Part shown: piece after piece, positions 1 through 5,802 of the stretch
Position numbering within the stretch: the first letter of the stretch is position 1
Layout: every line of letters begins with the position of its first letter
From: an uncultured Bacteroidota bacterium
Lineage (GTDB): Bacteria; Bacteroidota; Bacteroidia; Flavobacteriales; Flavobacteriaceae
Length of the DNA: 12,230 nt
Assembly (NCBI GenBank): GCA_903819815.1
Contig: CAIJFC010000122.1
Location: forward strand, 1-12,230
Reading direction: 5' to 3'
The notes under the pieces: model-generated
Database searches by the model: none
Told to the model about the DNA's origin: nothing
Seen by the model: only the letters and a program-made list of their open reading frames with translations
Position numbers and translations under genes: made by a program

Positions 1-48
1 AACTGTTAAGTTAACTAATTGTTCTGCGAATTGTTTCAAATCTGCCAT
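1..48 (-). CDS. rplL: Ribosomal protein bL12 (L7/L12), N-terminal fragment cut by window edge
   Basis: Only the first 16 codons are present; the rest lies beyond position 1. The visible residues, MADLKQFAEQLVNLTV, match the start of bL12, which forms the dimerisation helices that attach the protein to the C-terminal helix of uL10. bL12 makes the flexible stalk that recruits translation factors to the ribosome. It follows rplJ by 71 bp in the same direction, the standard rplJ-rplL order, and rpoB would be expected next. The 71 bp leader is AT-rich with no Shine-Dalgarno sequence, and I saw no TAnnTTTG promoter element in it. The identification rests on the short peptide plus the very conserved context. 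Confidence 0.93.
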   Translation of the reverse strand, partial: MADLKQFAEQLVNLTV

Positions 49-119
49 TTTTTCTATCGTTTTAAAATGATTTGTAAAATATAATTTATTAATGTGCGCG
101 TTTTAATTTGCTTAAAATA

Positions 120-611
120 TTAAGCTACTTCTTCTTTGAATTGGTTCAAAAGAGCAGATATTACTCTTTGAGCAGGAGATTGAAGTAATCCGATGATTTC
201 TCCAATTACCTCTTCTTTAGATTTAAGTGTTGCTAATGAATCTAATAGATTATCACCAATATAAACTTCAGAATTGATATAAGCTCCTTTCAACAAAGGC
301 TTATCTGCTTTTCTACGAAATTCCTTCATAATTTTTGCAGGAGCGTTTGCAACATCTGCAAGAAAGATTGAAGTATTACCTGTTAATGTAGCCGGTAAAT
401 CACCGTAATCATTATTAGAAGCCTCCATTGCTTTTGCAAGCAAGGTGTTTTTAACTACCTCTAATTTGATACCTGCTTTAAAGCAAGCTCTTCTTAGGTT
501 AGAAGTTAATTCTGCATTTAATCCAGAAATATCTGCTAAATAAACAATATTTGAACTTGCTAACTGTGCAGTTAAATTTTCAATCGCGATTGATTTTTCT
601 TCTCTAGTCAT
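120..611 (-). CDS. rplJ: Ribosomal protein uL10
   Basis: uL10 is the base of the ribosomal stalk: it binds 23S rRNA near the L11 region and carries bL12 dimers on its C-terminal helix. The 163 residues are about the normal bacterial length. The N-terminal globular domain starts with MTREEKSIAIENLTAQL and contains the family stretch around residues 49-60 (KLEVVKNTLLAKA). The C-terminal part, about residues 133-160, is helical and ends in the bL12-binding helix. It lies 20 bp downstream of rplA and 71 bp upstream of rplL. The rplA-rplJ gap is too short to hold the structured L10 leader known in E. coli, so autoregulation, if present, must work differently or act further upstream. Confidence 0.97.
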   Translation of the reverse strand: MTREEKSIAIENLTAQLASSNIVYLADISGLNAELTSNLRRACFKAGIKLEVVKNTLLAKAMEASNNDYGDLPATLTGNTSIFLADVANAPAKIMKEFRRKADKPLLKGAYINSEVYIGDNLLDSLATLKSKEEVIGEIIGLLQSPAQRVISALLNQFKEEVA

Positions 612-631
612 ACTAAAAGTTTTATAACTAC

Positions 632-1321
632 TTATACTGCTTTAGGATCCAATGCAATTGCTGGACTCATTGTGCTTGTAAGGTAAATACTTTTAATGTA
701 AGTTCCTTTAGCAGCAGTTGGCTTAAGTTTGATTAATGTTTGAATAATTTCGTGAGCGTTGTCAACAATTTTATCCGCTTCGAAAGATATTTTACCAATA
801 CCAGCGTGAATAATTCCTGTTTTATCAACTTTAAAGTCAATTTTACCCGCTTTCACTTCTTGAACGGCTTTTCCTATTTCCATAGTTACCGTTCCTGTTT
901 TAGGGTTTGGCATTAAACCACGAGGTCCTAATATACGACCTAATGGACCTAATTTACCCATAATAGCTGGCATAGTGATAATTACATCAACATCTGTCCA
1001 ACCGTCTTTAATTTTTTGTAAGTAATCGTCAAGACCTACATAGTCTGCACCAGCTGCCGTAGCTTCCGCTTCTTTATCTGGAGTAACCAATGCTAATACT
1101 TTAACGTCTTTACCCGTTCCATGAGGCAATGTTACCACACCTCTAACCATTTGATTCGCTTTTCTAGGATCAACTCCTAAACGTACTGCGATATCAACAG
1201 ACTCATCAAATTTTGCAGAAGCAACTACTTTTATTAATGCCGCAGCATCTTTTAAAGAGTATAGTTTGTTCTTATCAATTTTTGAAGCAGCCTCTTTTTG
1301 CTTTTTTGTCAATTTTGCCAT
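632..1321 (-). CDS. rplA: Ribosomal protein uL1
   Basis: uL1 forms the mobile L1 stalk of the large subunit and moves deacylated tRNA out of the E site. In several bacteria it also represses its own operon by binding mRNA. The 229 residues are the standard length. Domain I is split (about residues 1-65 and 160-229) around domain II (about 66-159). The conserved segment around residues 126-146 (LGRILGPRGLMPNPKTGTVT) is plainly visible. The gene follows rplK by 13 bp and precedes rplJ by 20 bp. Its upstream sequence is a run of A/T with no Shine-Dalgarno sequence. Confidence 0.98.
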   Translation of the reverse strand: MAKLTKKQKEAASKIDKNKLYSLKDAAALIKVVASAKFDESVDIAVRLGVDPRKANQMVRGVVTLPHGTGKDVKVLALVTPDKEAEATAAGADYVGLDDYLQKIKDGWTDVDVIITMPAIMGKLGPLGRILGPRGLMPNPKTGTVTMEIGKAVQEVKAGKIDFKVDKTGIIHAGIGKISFEADKIVDNAHEIIQTLIKLKPTAAKGTYIKSIYLTSTMSPAIALDPKAV

Positions 1322-1334
1322 ATCTTTTTTTTAA

Positions 1335-1772
1335 TTAAAAAGGAGCGTCTCCTGTTACAGTTATACCCATAGATCTAGCTGTTCCCGCGATCATGCTCAT
1401 AGCAGCCTCGATAGTGAATGCATTTAAATCAACCATTTTGTCCTCTGCTATAGTTCTAATCACATCCCAAGTAACATTTGCTACTTTTTTACGATTAGGC
1501 TCACCAGATCCAGACTTTAGCTTTGCAGCATCCATTAATTGAATAGCAGCAGGTGGAGTTTTAATAACAAAATCAAAAGATTTGTCTTTATACACTGTTA
1601 TTTGCACTGGGCAAACTTTGCCGGGTTTATCTTGAGTTCTCGCATTAAATTGCTTACAGAACTCCATGATATTAACTCCAGCAGCACCTAAAGCAGGTCC
1701 AACCGGTGGCGATGGATTCGCAGCACCTCCCTTAACTTGTAGTTTAACTACTTTACTAATCTCTTTAGCCAT
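1335..1772 (-). CDS. rplK: Ribosomal protein uL11
   Basis: uL11 binds the GTPase-associated region of 23S rRNA, helps factor-dependent GTP hydrolysis and is needed for the stringent response through RelA. The 145 residues include the N-terminal domain with the proline-rich signature at about residues 15-36 (GGAANPSPPVGPALGAAGVN) and the C-terminal rRNA-binding domain (about 75-145) with GSGEPNRKKV near residue 88. It is the first r-protein gene after nusG, with a 68 bp gap that contains a possible hairpin (1790-1818). It sits directly before rplA, as in most bacteria. Confidence 0.98.
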   Translation of the reverse strand: MAKEISKVVKLQVKGGAANPSPPVGPALGAAGVNIMEFCKQFNARTQDKPGKVCPVQITVYKDKSFDFVIKTPPAAIQLMDAAKLKSGSGEPNRKKVANVTWDVIRTIAEDKMVDLNAFTIEAAMSMIAGTARSMGITVTGDAPF

Positions 1773-1789
1773 TTTTTTTAAAAATTTAA

Positions 1790-1818
1790 CACATTAAACA
1801 TTGGAAGCGAATAATGTG
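1790..1818 (-). promoter_or_regulatory. Possible hairpin in the rplK leader
   Basis: In the nusG-rplK gap, CACATTA (minus strand, 1818-1812) can pair with TAATGTG (1796-1790) across a 15-base loop. A competing shorter pairing, ACATT with AATGT, uses part of the same bases. The position, before the rplK-rplA pair, is where uL1 feedback sites lie in other bacteria. I cannot show the asymmetrical loop typical of an uL1 site, so the function is unproven and a chance repeat in AT-rich DNA remains possible. Confidence 0.3.
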
Positions 1819-1840
1819 GTTTATTATAGTGTAACAAAAA

Positions 1841-2392
1841 TTATACTTTTTCAACTTGCATAAAGCTCAATTCTAATGGTGTTTTTCTTCCGAAAATTTT
1901 AACCATTACTTCAAGTTTACGCTTTTCTTCATTGATTTTTTCAACAGTTCCATTGAAACCGTTAAAAGGTCCATCAACAACCTTAATAGTTTCACCCAAA
2001 TTGAATGGTATTGATTGACTATCGACACTAACTGCCAATTCATCCACTTTACCTAACATTCTGTTTACTTCAGAAAGTCGCAACGGTACAGGGTCTCCAC
2101 CCTTTACTTCTCCTAGGAATCCTATTACTCCTGAGATTGATTTAATAATATGGGGTATTTCACCTGCAAGGTTAGCTTCAATCATTACATAACCAGAAAA
2201 ATAGACTTTGTCTTTAACAATTTTCTTCCCATCTTTCACAGTCACTACTTTTTCAGTAGGAACTAGAACTTGAGAGATAAAATCGCCCATACCTAACCTA
2301 TTAATTTCGTTTTCGATGTAAGCTTTAACTTTGTTTTCTTGCCCGCTTACCGCTCTTACAACATACCATTTTTTCACATTATTATCTGCCAT
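1841..2392 (-). CDS. nusG: Transcription elongation/antitermination factor NusG
   Basis: NusG binds RNA polymerase through its NGN domain and connects it to Rho or to the ribosome through its KOW domain. The 183 residues divide into NGN (about 7-112, starting KKWYVVRAVSGQENKV) and the C-terminal KOW domain (about 131-183), with the glycine-containing loop VVDGPFNGFNGTVEKI at 138-153. The length is that of a plain NusG, with no extra domain. The gene starts 10 bp after secE, as in most bacteria, and precedes rplK. It is a true NusG rather than a specialised paralogue, judging from this core context. Confidence 0.98.
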   Translation of the reverse strand: MADNNVKKWYVVRAVSGQENKVKAYIENEINRLGMGDFISQVLVPTEKVVTVKDGKKIVKDKVYFSGYVMIEANLAGEIPHIIKSISGVIGFLGEVKGGDPVPLRLSEVNRMLGKVDELAVSVDSQSIPFNLGETIKVVDGPFNGFNGTVEKINEEKRKLEVMVKIFGRKTPLELSFMQVEKV

Positions 2393-2402
2393 CGTAAGGT
2401 AT

Positions 2403-2600
2403 TTAAGCTTTTATCCAATTAAAGAATCCTTCCAAAGTTTTTGCGAAAATTTCATCTACACCCCATGTTGCCAAGGCGAATAGTACTGAAAAAACAGCTA
2501 CAACAATCGTTAGACGTTGTACTTCTTCCCACTCTGGCCAGGTCACATTTGACTTTAATTCATCAAACGCTTCATTTATATAATTAAAAACTTTTGTCAT
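2403..2600 (-). CDS. secE: Preprotein translocase subunit SecE
   Basis: SecE clamps the SecY channel of the inner-membrane protein export machinery. The 65-residue protein is the short, single-span form. An amphipathic N-terminal helix (about 1-18) is followed by the conserved NVTWPEWEEVQRLT segment (18-31), then one membrane helix (about 31-48, TIVVAVFSVLFALATWGV). It lies between tRNA-Trp and nusG, a common bacterial order, and nusG starts 10 bp downstream. No Shine-Dalgarno sequence is visible in the 17 bp between the tRNA 3' end and the start codon. Confidence 0.97.
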   Translation of the reverse strand: MTKVFNYINEAFDELKSNVTWPEWEEVQRLTIVVAVFSVLFALATWGVDEIFAKTLEGFFNWIKA

Positions 2601-2617
2601 TGTACATATTTTTTTAG

Positions 2618-2691
2618 TGGCACGGGCGGAGGGATTCGAACCCCCATCAACGGTTTTGGAGACCGCTATTCTACCCTTGAACTACGCCCGT
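2618..2691 (-). tRNA. tRNA-Trp (anticodon CCA)
   Basis: The minus strand folds as a cloverleaf. The acceptor stem ACGGGCG (2691-2685) pairs with CGCCCGT (2628-2622), with G73 at 2621. The anticodon loop CTCCAAA has CCA at 2659-2657, flanked by GCGGT and ACCGT. The T loop is TTCGAAT. The three bases after the discriminator (2620-2618) are CCA, so the 3' end appears to be encoded; the three other tRNAs in this window do not encode it. The mature body without CCA is 2621-2691. It sits between the tuf terminator and secE. Confidence 0.97.
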
Positions 2692-2731
2692 ATAAAAAAG
2701 TCAGTGGTATATTGAAATACCAACTGACTTT
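2692..2731 (-). terminator. Terminator hairpin downstream of tuf
   Basis: On the minus strand, 2729-2723 (AGTCAGT) and 2721-2717 (GGTAT) pair with 2710-2706 and 2705-2699, giving a 12 bp stem with one bulged base and a 6-base loop. A run of T follows (2699-2694). This is a Rho-independent terminator shape placed 19 bp after the tuf stop codon. Because tRNA-Trp, secE and the r-protein genes lie directly downstream with no clear promoter, termination may be partial, or the structure may be an RNA-processing point. Confidence 0.8.
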
Positions 2732-2747
2732 CATATAAATTAGATAA

Positions 2748-3935
2748 TTACTCTACTATCTCAGTTACTTGACCAGCTCCTACTGTTCTACCACCTTCAC
2801 GGATAGCAAAACGTAAACCTAAGTTTAATGCAATAGGGCTTAACAATGCAACATTAATAGTTAAGTTATCTCCTGGCATAACCATCTCTACACCTGCTGG
2901 TAAAGTGATCACACCTGTTACATCCGTTGTACGAACATAAAATTGTGGGCGATAATTATTATGGAATGGAGTGTGACGTCCACCTTCTTCTTTTTTCAAG
3001 ATATAAACCTCAGCTTTGAATACAGCGTGTGGTTTTACTGAACCTGGCTTAATAATAACCATACCTCTTTTGATATCAGCTTTATCAATACCTCTTAACA
3101 ATAAACCTACGTTATCTCCTGCTTCACCTCTATCAAGGATTTTACGGAACATCTCAACTCCTGTAATTGTAGAAGTTAATTTATCAGCTCCCATACCAAT
3201 GATTTCAACTGGATCTCCTGTGTTAGCAATACCTGTTTCGATTCGACCTGTAGCAACAGTTCCACGACCTGTAATAGTAAATGAATCCTCTACTGGCATT
3301 AAGAATGGTTTTGCAGTATCACGAATTGGTTCTTCAATCCAAGCATCACAAGCAGCCATTAATTCAATAATTTTTGGAACCCAAGCTGGATCGTTATTCA
3401 ATCCACCTAAAGCTGAACCTTGAATTACAGGACAATTATCTCCATCATATTCGTAGAAAGATAATAAGTCTCTAATTTCCATTTCAACTAATTCCAATAA
3501 TTCTTCATCGTCAACCATGTCCACTTTGTTCATGAAAACTACCATTCTAGGAATACCAACTTGGCGACCTAAAAGGATGTGCTCACGTGTTTGAGGCATT
3601 GGCCCGTCAGTTGCAGCTACTACAAGGATAGCACCGTCCATTTGAGCAGCACCTGTAACCATGTTTTTTACGTAATCCGCGTGACCTGGACAGTCAACGT
3701 GAGCGTAATGACGATTAGCAGTTTCATACTCAACGTGCGATGTATTAATTGTAATACCTCTTTCTTTTTCTTCTGGAGCATTATCGATTTGATCAAACGA
3801 TTTTGCTTGACAGTAACCCGCATCAGACAATACTTTAGTAATTGCCGCAGTTAATGTAGTTTTTCCGTGATCCACGTGACCAATTGTACCTATATTAAGG
3901 TGGGGTTTGTTACGGTTAAAATTTTCTTTTGCCAT
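2748..3935 (-). CDS. tuf: Elongation factor Tu
   Basis: EF-Tu is the GTPase that delivers aminoacyl-tRNA to the ribosome. The 395 residues are the normal length. The G domain shows GHVDHGKT (19-26), DCPGH (81-85, with the catalytic histidine 85), NKVD (136-139) and SAL (174-176). Domains 2 (about 210-300) and 3 (about 301-395) follow, with GGRTVGAGQV near the C terminus. The gene follows tRNA-Thr(GGT), and a strong hairpin terminator follows it. The linkage of tRNA-Thr/Tyr/Thr genes to tuf matches the tufB arrangement of many bacteria. The 54 bp before the start codon contain no Shine-Dalgarno sequence and no clear promoter, so it is probably transcribed with the tRNAs. Confidence 0.99.
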   Translation of the reverse strand: MAKENFNRNKPHLNIGTIGHVDHGKTTLTAAITKVLSDAGYCQAKSFDQIDNAPEEKERGITINTSHVEYETANRHYAHVDCPGHADYVKNMVTGAAQMDGAILVVAATDGPMPQTREHILLGRQVGIPRMVVFMNKVDMVDDEELLELVEMEIRDLLSFYEYDGDNCPVIQGSALGGLNNDPAWVPKIIELMAACDAWIEEPIRDTAKPFLMPVEDSFTITGRGTVATGRIETGIANTGDPVEIIGMGADKLTSTITGVEMFRKILDRGEAGDNVGLLLRGIDKADIKRGMVIIKPGSVKPHAVFKAEVYILKKEEGGRHTPFHNNYRPQFYVRTTDVTGVITLPAGVEMVMPGDNLTINVALLSPIALNLGLRFAIREGGRTVGAGQVTEIVE

Positions 3936-3989
3936 TTTACTTAATTTTTAATCTTAGTTATATATTCGTGTTCAAATTATACAATTTTG

Positions 3990-4061
3990 AGCCAACTACG
4001 GGAATTGAACCCGTGACCTCTTCCTTACCAAGGAAGCACTCTACCTCTGAGCTAAGTCGGC
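3990..4061 (-). tRNA. tRNA-Thr (anticodon GGT)
   Basis: The acceptor GCCGACT (4061-4055) pairs with AGTTGGC (3997-3991) with one G-T wobble, and the discriminator is T at 3990. The anticodon stem CTTCC/GGAAG encloses TTGGTAA with GGT at 4029-4027. The T loop is TTCAATT. CCA is not encoded. It is the last of three tRNAs before tuf. Confidence 0.97.
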
Positions 4062-4072
4062 AGAGAATTTAT

Positions 4073-4122
4073 TTTTAGATTTTTGACTTCAGATTTAACA
4101 ATCTGGAATCCGAAATCTAAAA
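4073..4122 (-). repeat. Imperfect 50-base hairpin between tRNA-Thr(GGT) and tRNA-Tyr
   Basis: The outer arms TTTTAGATTT (4073-4082) and AAATCTAAAA (4113-4122) pair perfectly over 10 bp. The inner arms CAGATT (4090-4095) and AATCTG (4100-4105) pair around a TAAC loop, and a mostly unpaired 7-base section separates them. There is no U-tract terminator after it on the minus strand. It may be a processing structure in the tRNA precursor, or one of the short palindromic repeats common between flavobacterial genes. Confidence 0.55.
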
Positions 4123-4132
4123 TTTCTTCTTG

Positions 4133-4213
4133 TGGGGAGAGCAGGATTCGAACCTGCGAAGTTCACACAGCAGATTTACAGTCTGCCCTCGTTGGCCGCT
4201 TGAGTATCTCCCC
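4133..4213 (-). tRNA. tRNA-Tyr (anticodon GTA)
   Basis: The acceptor GGGGAGA (4213-4207) pairs with TCTCCCC (4140-4134), and the discriminator is A at 4133. The anticodon stem GCAGA/TCTGC encloses CTGTAAA with GTA at 4179-4177. The 81-base body has the long variable arm expected of a class II tRNA-Tyr, and the T loop is TTCGAAT. CCA is not encoded. Confidence 0.97.
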
Positions 4214-4343
4214 AATAATTTATGATTTTAAATTTATGAATTAAGAATGATCCAACACCTTCCCTCATATAAATAAAAAACTTTTTATCTTTTGCCTCAT
4301 AGAAAAAATCTGAAAACTAAATTCAGAAATCTACCATTTTCAG

Positions 4344-4417
4344 AGCCGGTGGAGGGACTCGAACCCACGACCTGCTGATTACAAATCAGCTGCTCTAGCC
4401 AACTGAGCTACACTGGC
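4344..4417 (-). tRNA. tRNA-Thr (anticodon TGT)
   Basis: The acceptor GCCAGTG (4417-4411) pairs with CACCGGC (4351-4345) except for an A-C mismatch at the fourth pair; the discriminator is T at 4344. The anticodon stem CTGAT/ATCAG encloses TTTGTAA with TGT at 4383-4381. The T arm GTGGG/CCCTC has a T-T mismatch at its second pair. CCA is not encoded. It is the first gene after the promoter at 4456-4486. Despite two mismatches, the fold, the TTCGAGT T loop and the context support a functional tRNA. Confidence 0.95.
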
Positions 4418-4426
4418 ATTAAATAT

Positions 4427-4451
4427 AAAAAAAGCCCGTTATTTCTAACGG
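4427..4451 (-). terminator. Rho-independent terminator downstream of hpf
   Basis: On the minus strand CCGTTA (4451-4446), a GAAA tetraloop and TAACGG (4441-4436) form a compact hairpin, followed by GC and a run of seven T (4433-4427). It ends the rpsU/xer/hpf side and lies 59 bp after the hpf stop codon. The predicted start point of the downstream tRNA-tuf transcript falls at about 4450, inside this hairpin. Confidence 0.88.
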
Positions 4452-4455
4452 ACTG

Positions 4456-4486
4456 CAAATGTATATTAATTTGTTTTTTAAACAAA
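4456..4486 (-). promoter_or_regulatory. Promoter of the tRNA-tuf operon
   Basis: Minus-strand TTTG (4486-4483) and TACATTTG (4463-4456) match the Bacteroidota primary sigma factor elements TTTG and TAnnTTTG, with a 19-base spacer, which is in the accepted range. The predicted start is a few bases downstream, about 4447-4451. It is the best match to both elements in the window, fitting a highly expressed tRNA/EF-Tu operon. Confidence 0.8.
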
Positions 4487-4509
4487 ATATTTTTGCGAAT
4501 ATTTTTAAT

Positions 4510-4812
4510 TTATATATGATGTTTTACTTTTTCTTTTCTTTTTATTAATATTCGCTCGAATGATTCTGCGGATTGATCGATTGCTTCTTCGAATGATTTG
4601 CATTGTTTTTTAACCATAAATTCGTCTCCTGGAACAATAATTTTCATCTCTACCATCTTATTTTCTTTCTCACTTGTCTTTTCAACCTTTAAAAAAACGT
4701 CAAAGGAAACCACTTTGTCATAATATTTTTCCAATTTATCTACTCTTTCCTGAATAAAACCGACTAACTTTCCGTCAACATTAAAGTTAACTGCATGAAC
4801 ATTTACCTTCAT
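4510..4812 (-). CDS. hpf: Ribosome hibernation promoting factor (HPF/RaiA family, short form)
   Basis: Proteins of this family bind the decoding centre of idle 30S or 70S ribosomes in slow growth and protect or dimerise them. The 100 residues correspond to the single N-terminal domain (beta-alpha-beta-beta-beta-alpha), without the C-terminal dimerisation domain of long HPF. The conserved second helix appears as KSFEEAIDQSAESFERILIKRKEK (about 72-95). It begins 25 bp after the recombinase stop codon, so the two are probably co-transcribed, and a strong terminator follows it. No Shine-Dalgarno sequence is visible. Assignment to HPF rather than RaiA rests on length only. Confidence 0.93.
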   Translation of the reverse strand: MKVNVHAVNFNVDGKLVGFIQERVDKLEKYYDKVVSFDVFLKVEKTSEKENKMVEMKIIVPGDEFMVKKQCKSFEEAIDQSAESFERILIKRKEKVKHHI

Positions 4813-4837
4813 AATAAACTATTTATTGATTATACAC

Positions 4838-5734
4838 TTACTTTTTGTTTCGTGGGTGTGAATCTCCGTAGACTTTCTTTAACTCAAATAAACTGCTTTG
4901 AGTATATATTTGTGTCGACGCTAAACTGGAATGTCCTAATAATTCTTTTACAGAATTTAAGTCGGCTCCATTGTTTAAAAGATGGGTTGCAAAAGTATGA
5001 CGTAAAATATGCGGACTCTTTTTTACCTTCTCGGAAACACCACTAAAGTAAGAATTTATTAAACGATAAACTAATGAATCGTTCATTTTAACACCTTTTA
5101 ACGTTAGGAAGAAAATGTCATTATCGGTAATTCTCTCTATATAAGCTCGTTCGGTTAAATATAATTTTATCTGACTCACAATATTAGGCAATAAAGGCAA
5201 AATTCTTTCCTTATTTCTTTTTCCTAAAACCTTCATAGTAGCATTGGAAAGATCGATATTCAACATTTTTAAATGAATTAATTCTGTTCTTCGAATTCCA
5301 GTGGAATAAAATAAGTCAATTATTAATTTGTCTCGAACGCCTTCAAATCCCTCTGTGTAGGTTATTAAATTTAATACTTCATCCAGTTCTTTTTCTGAAA
5401 AAGGTATTTGAAGAGTTTTTGGGGTTTTTAATGATTTGTGTTTTAAGAGCGGACTAATTACTATTTGCTTCGTCTTTAATAGAAATTTATAATAGGATTT
5501 TAAAGATGCAATTTTTCTATTTACGGAAGTGTTGGAAATTTGTGCATCTACTAATGTTACAATCCAGCTTCGTATCAAACTGTAATTTACATTTAATAAA
5601 TCTTCAGAATCAAATTCGGTTTTGATATAGGTTTCAAATGAAATCAAATCGTTTAGATACGCATTTACCGTATGGGGCGAATACTTTTTTTCTAATTGCA
5701 GATAATCTCGAAATGCTGTCTTACTATTTTCCAT
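4838..5734 (-). CDS. xerC: Tyrosine site-specific recombinase, XerC/XerD type
   Basis: Xer recombinases resolve chromosome dimers at dif. The 298 residues are the usual Xer length. The N-terminal SAM-like core-binding domain spans about 1-88 (KKYSPHTVNAYLNDLISF). The catalytic domain (about 105-290) has the complete set: R148 in STGIRRTELIHL, K172 in GKRNKERILP, H242 and R245 in HILRHTFATHLL, H268 in LLGHSS, and the nucleophile Y277 in TQIYTQ. The start codon directly abuts the T-tract of the rpsU terminator, leaving no normal leader. XerC rather than XerD is a contextual guess: flavobacteria usually carry another copy elsewhere. It lies between two ribosome-related genes and shows no sign of being a mobile integrase. 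Confidence 0.88.
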   Translation of the reverse strand: MENSKTAFRDYLQLEKKYSPHTVNAYLNDLISFETYIKTEFDSEDLLNVNYSLIRSWIVTLVDAQISNTSVNRKIASLKSYYKFLLKTKQIVISPLLKHKSLKTPKTLQIPFSEKELDEVLNLITYTEGFEGVRDKLIIDLFYSTGIRRTELIHLKMLNIDLSNATMKVLGKRNKERILPLLPNIVSQIKLYLTERAYIERITDNDIFFLTLKGVKMNDSLVYRLINSYFSGVSEKVKKSPHILRHTFATHLLNNGADLNSVKELLGHSSLASTQIYTQSSLFELKKVYGDSHPRNKK

Positions 5735-5781
5735 AAAAAAACCGTTAGCATCAAAGTTAAAAACTTTTAATGACTAACGGT
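5735..5781 (-). terminator. Terminator downstream of rpsU, abutting the recombinase start codon
   Basis: ACCGTTAG (5781-5774) and CTAACGGT (5748-5741) form an 8 bp outer stem on the minus strand. Within the 25-base interior AAAGT (5767-5763) pairs with ACTTT (5757-5753). Six T follow (5740-5735), and the next three bases are the ATG of the recombinase gene. The stem hexamer is the same as in the hpf terminator (4427-4451). Confidence 0.8.
5752..5759 (-). promoter_or_regulatory. Candidate -7 element for the recombinase-hpf unit, inside the rpsU terminator
   Basis: Minus-strand TAACTTTG (5759-5752) matches TAnnTTTG and would start transcription at about 5743-5747, giving a leader of roughly 10 bases before the ATG at 5734. 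No TTTG is seen at the proper upstream distance, so this is a half-match. If it is not a promoter, the recombinase gene must depend on read-through of the terminator. Confidence 0.4.
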
Positions 5782-5802
5782 AGTATTTTTTAAAAAGTTA
5801 TA

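Noticed and set aside
3016..3423. Open reading frame of 135 codons on the plus strand inside tuf
   Set aside because: It is antisense to the highly conserved EF-Tu gene, has a low-complexity Ile/Pro/Ser-rich composition and resembles no protein family I know.
3579..3854. Plus-strand open reading frame of 91 codons inside tuf
   Set aside because: Also a shadow of tuf, with many Cys and Ser residues typical of antisense frames.
3936..3989. Separate promoter directly upstream of tuf (TATAATTTG on the minus strand)
   Set aside because: The spacing between TA and TTTG does not fit TAnnTTTG, and there is no upstream TTTG at the right distance.
4795..5046. Plus-strand open reading frame across the hpf-recombinase junction
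   Set aside because: It overlaps two well-supported genes on the other strand and has no recognisable domain.
4344..5734. Tyrosine recombinase next to a tRNA cluster as sign of an integrated element
   Set aside because: The protein has the length and core motifs of housekeeping Xer, flanking genes are ribosomal, and I saw no duplicated tRNA 3' end or phage-like cargo.
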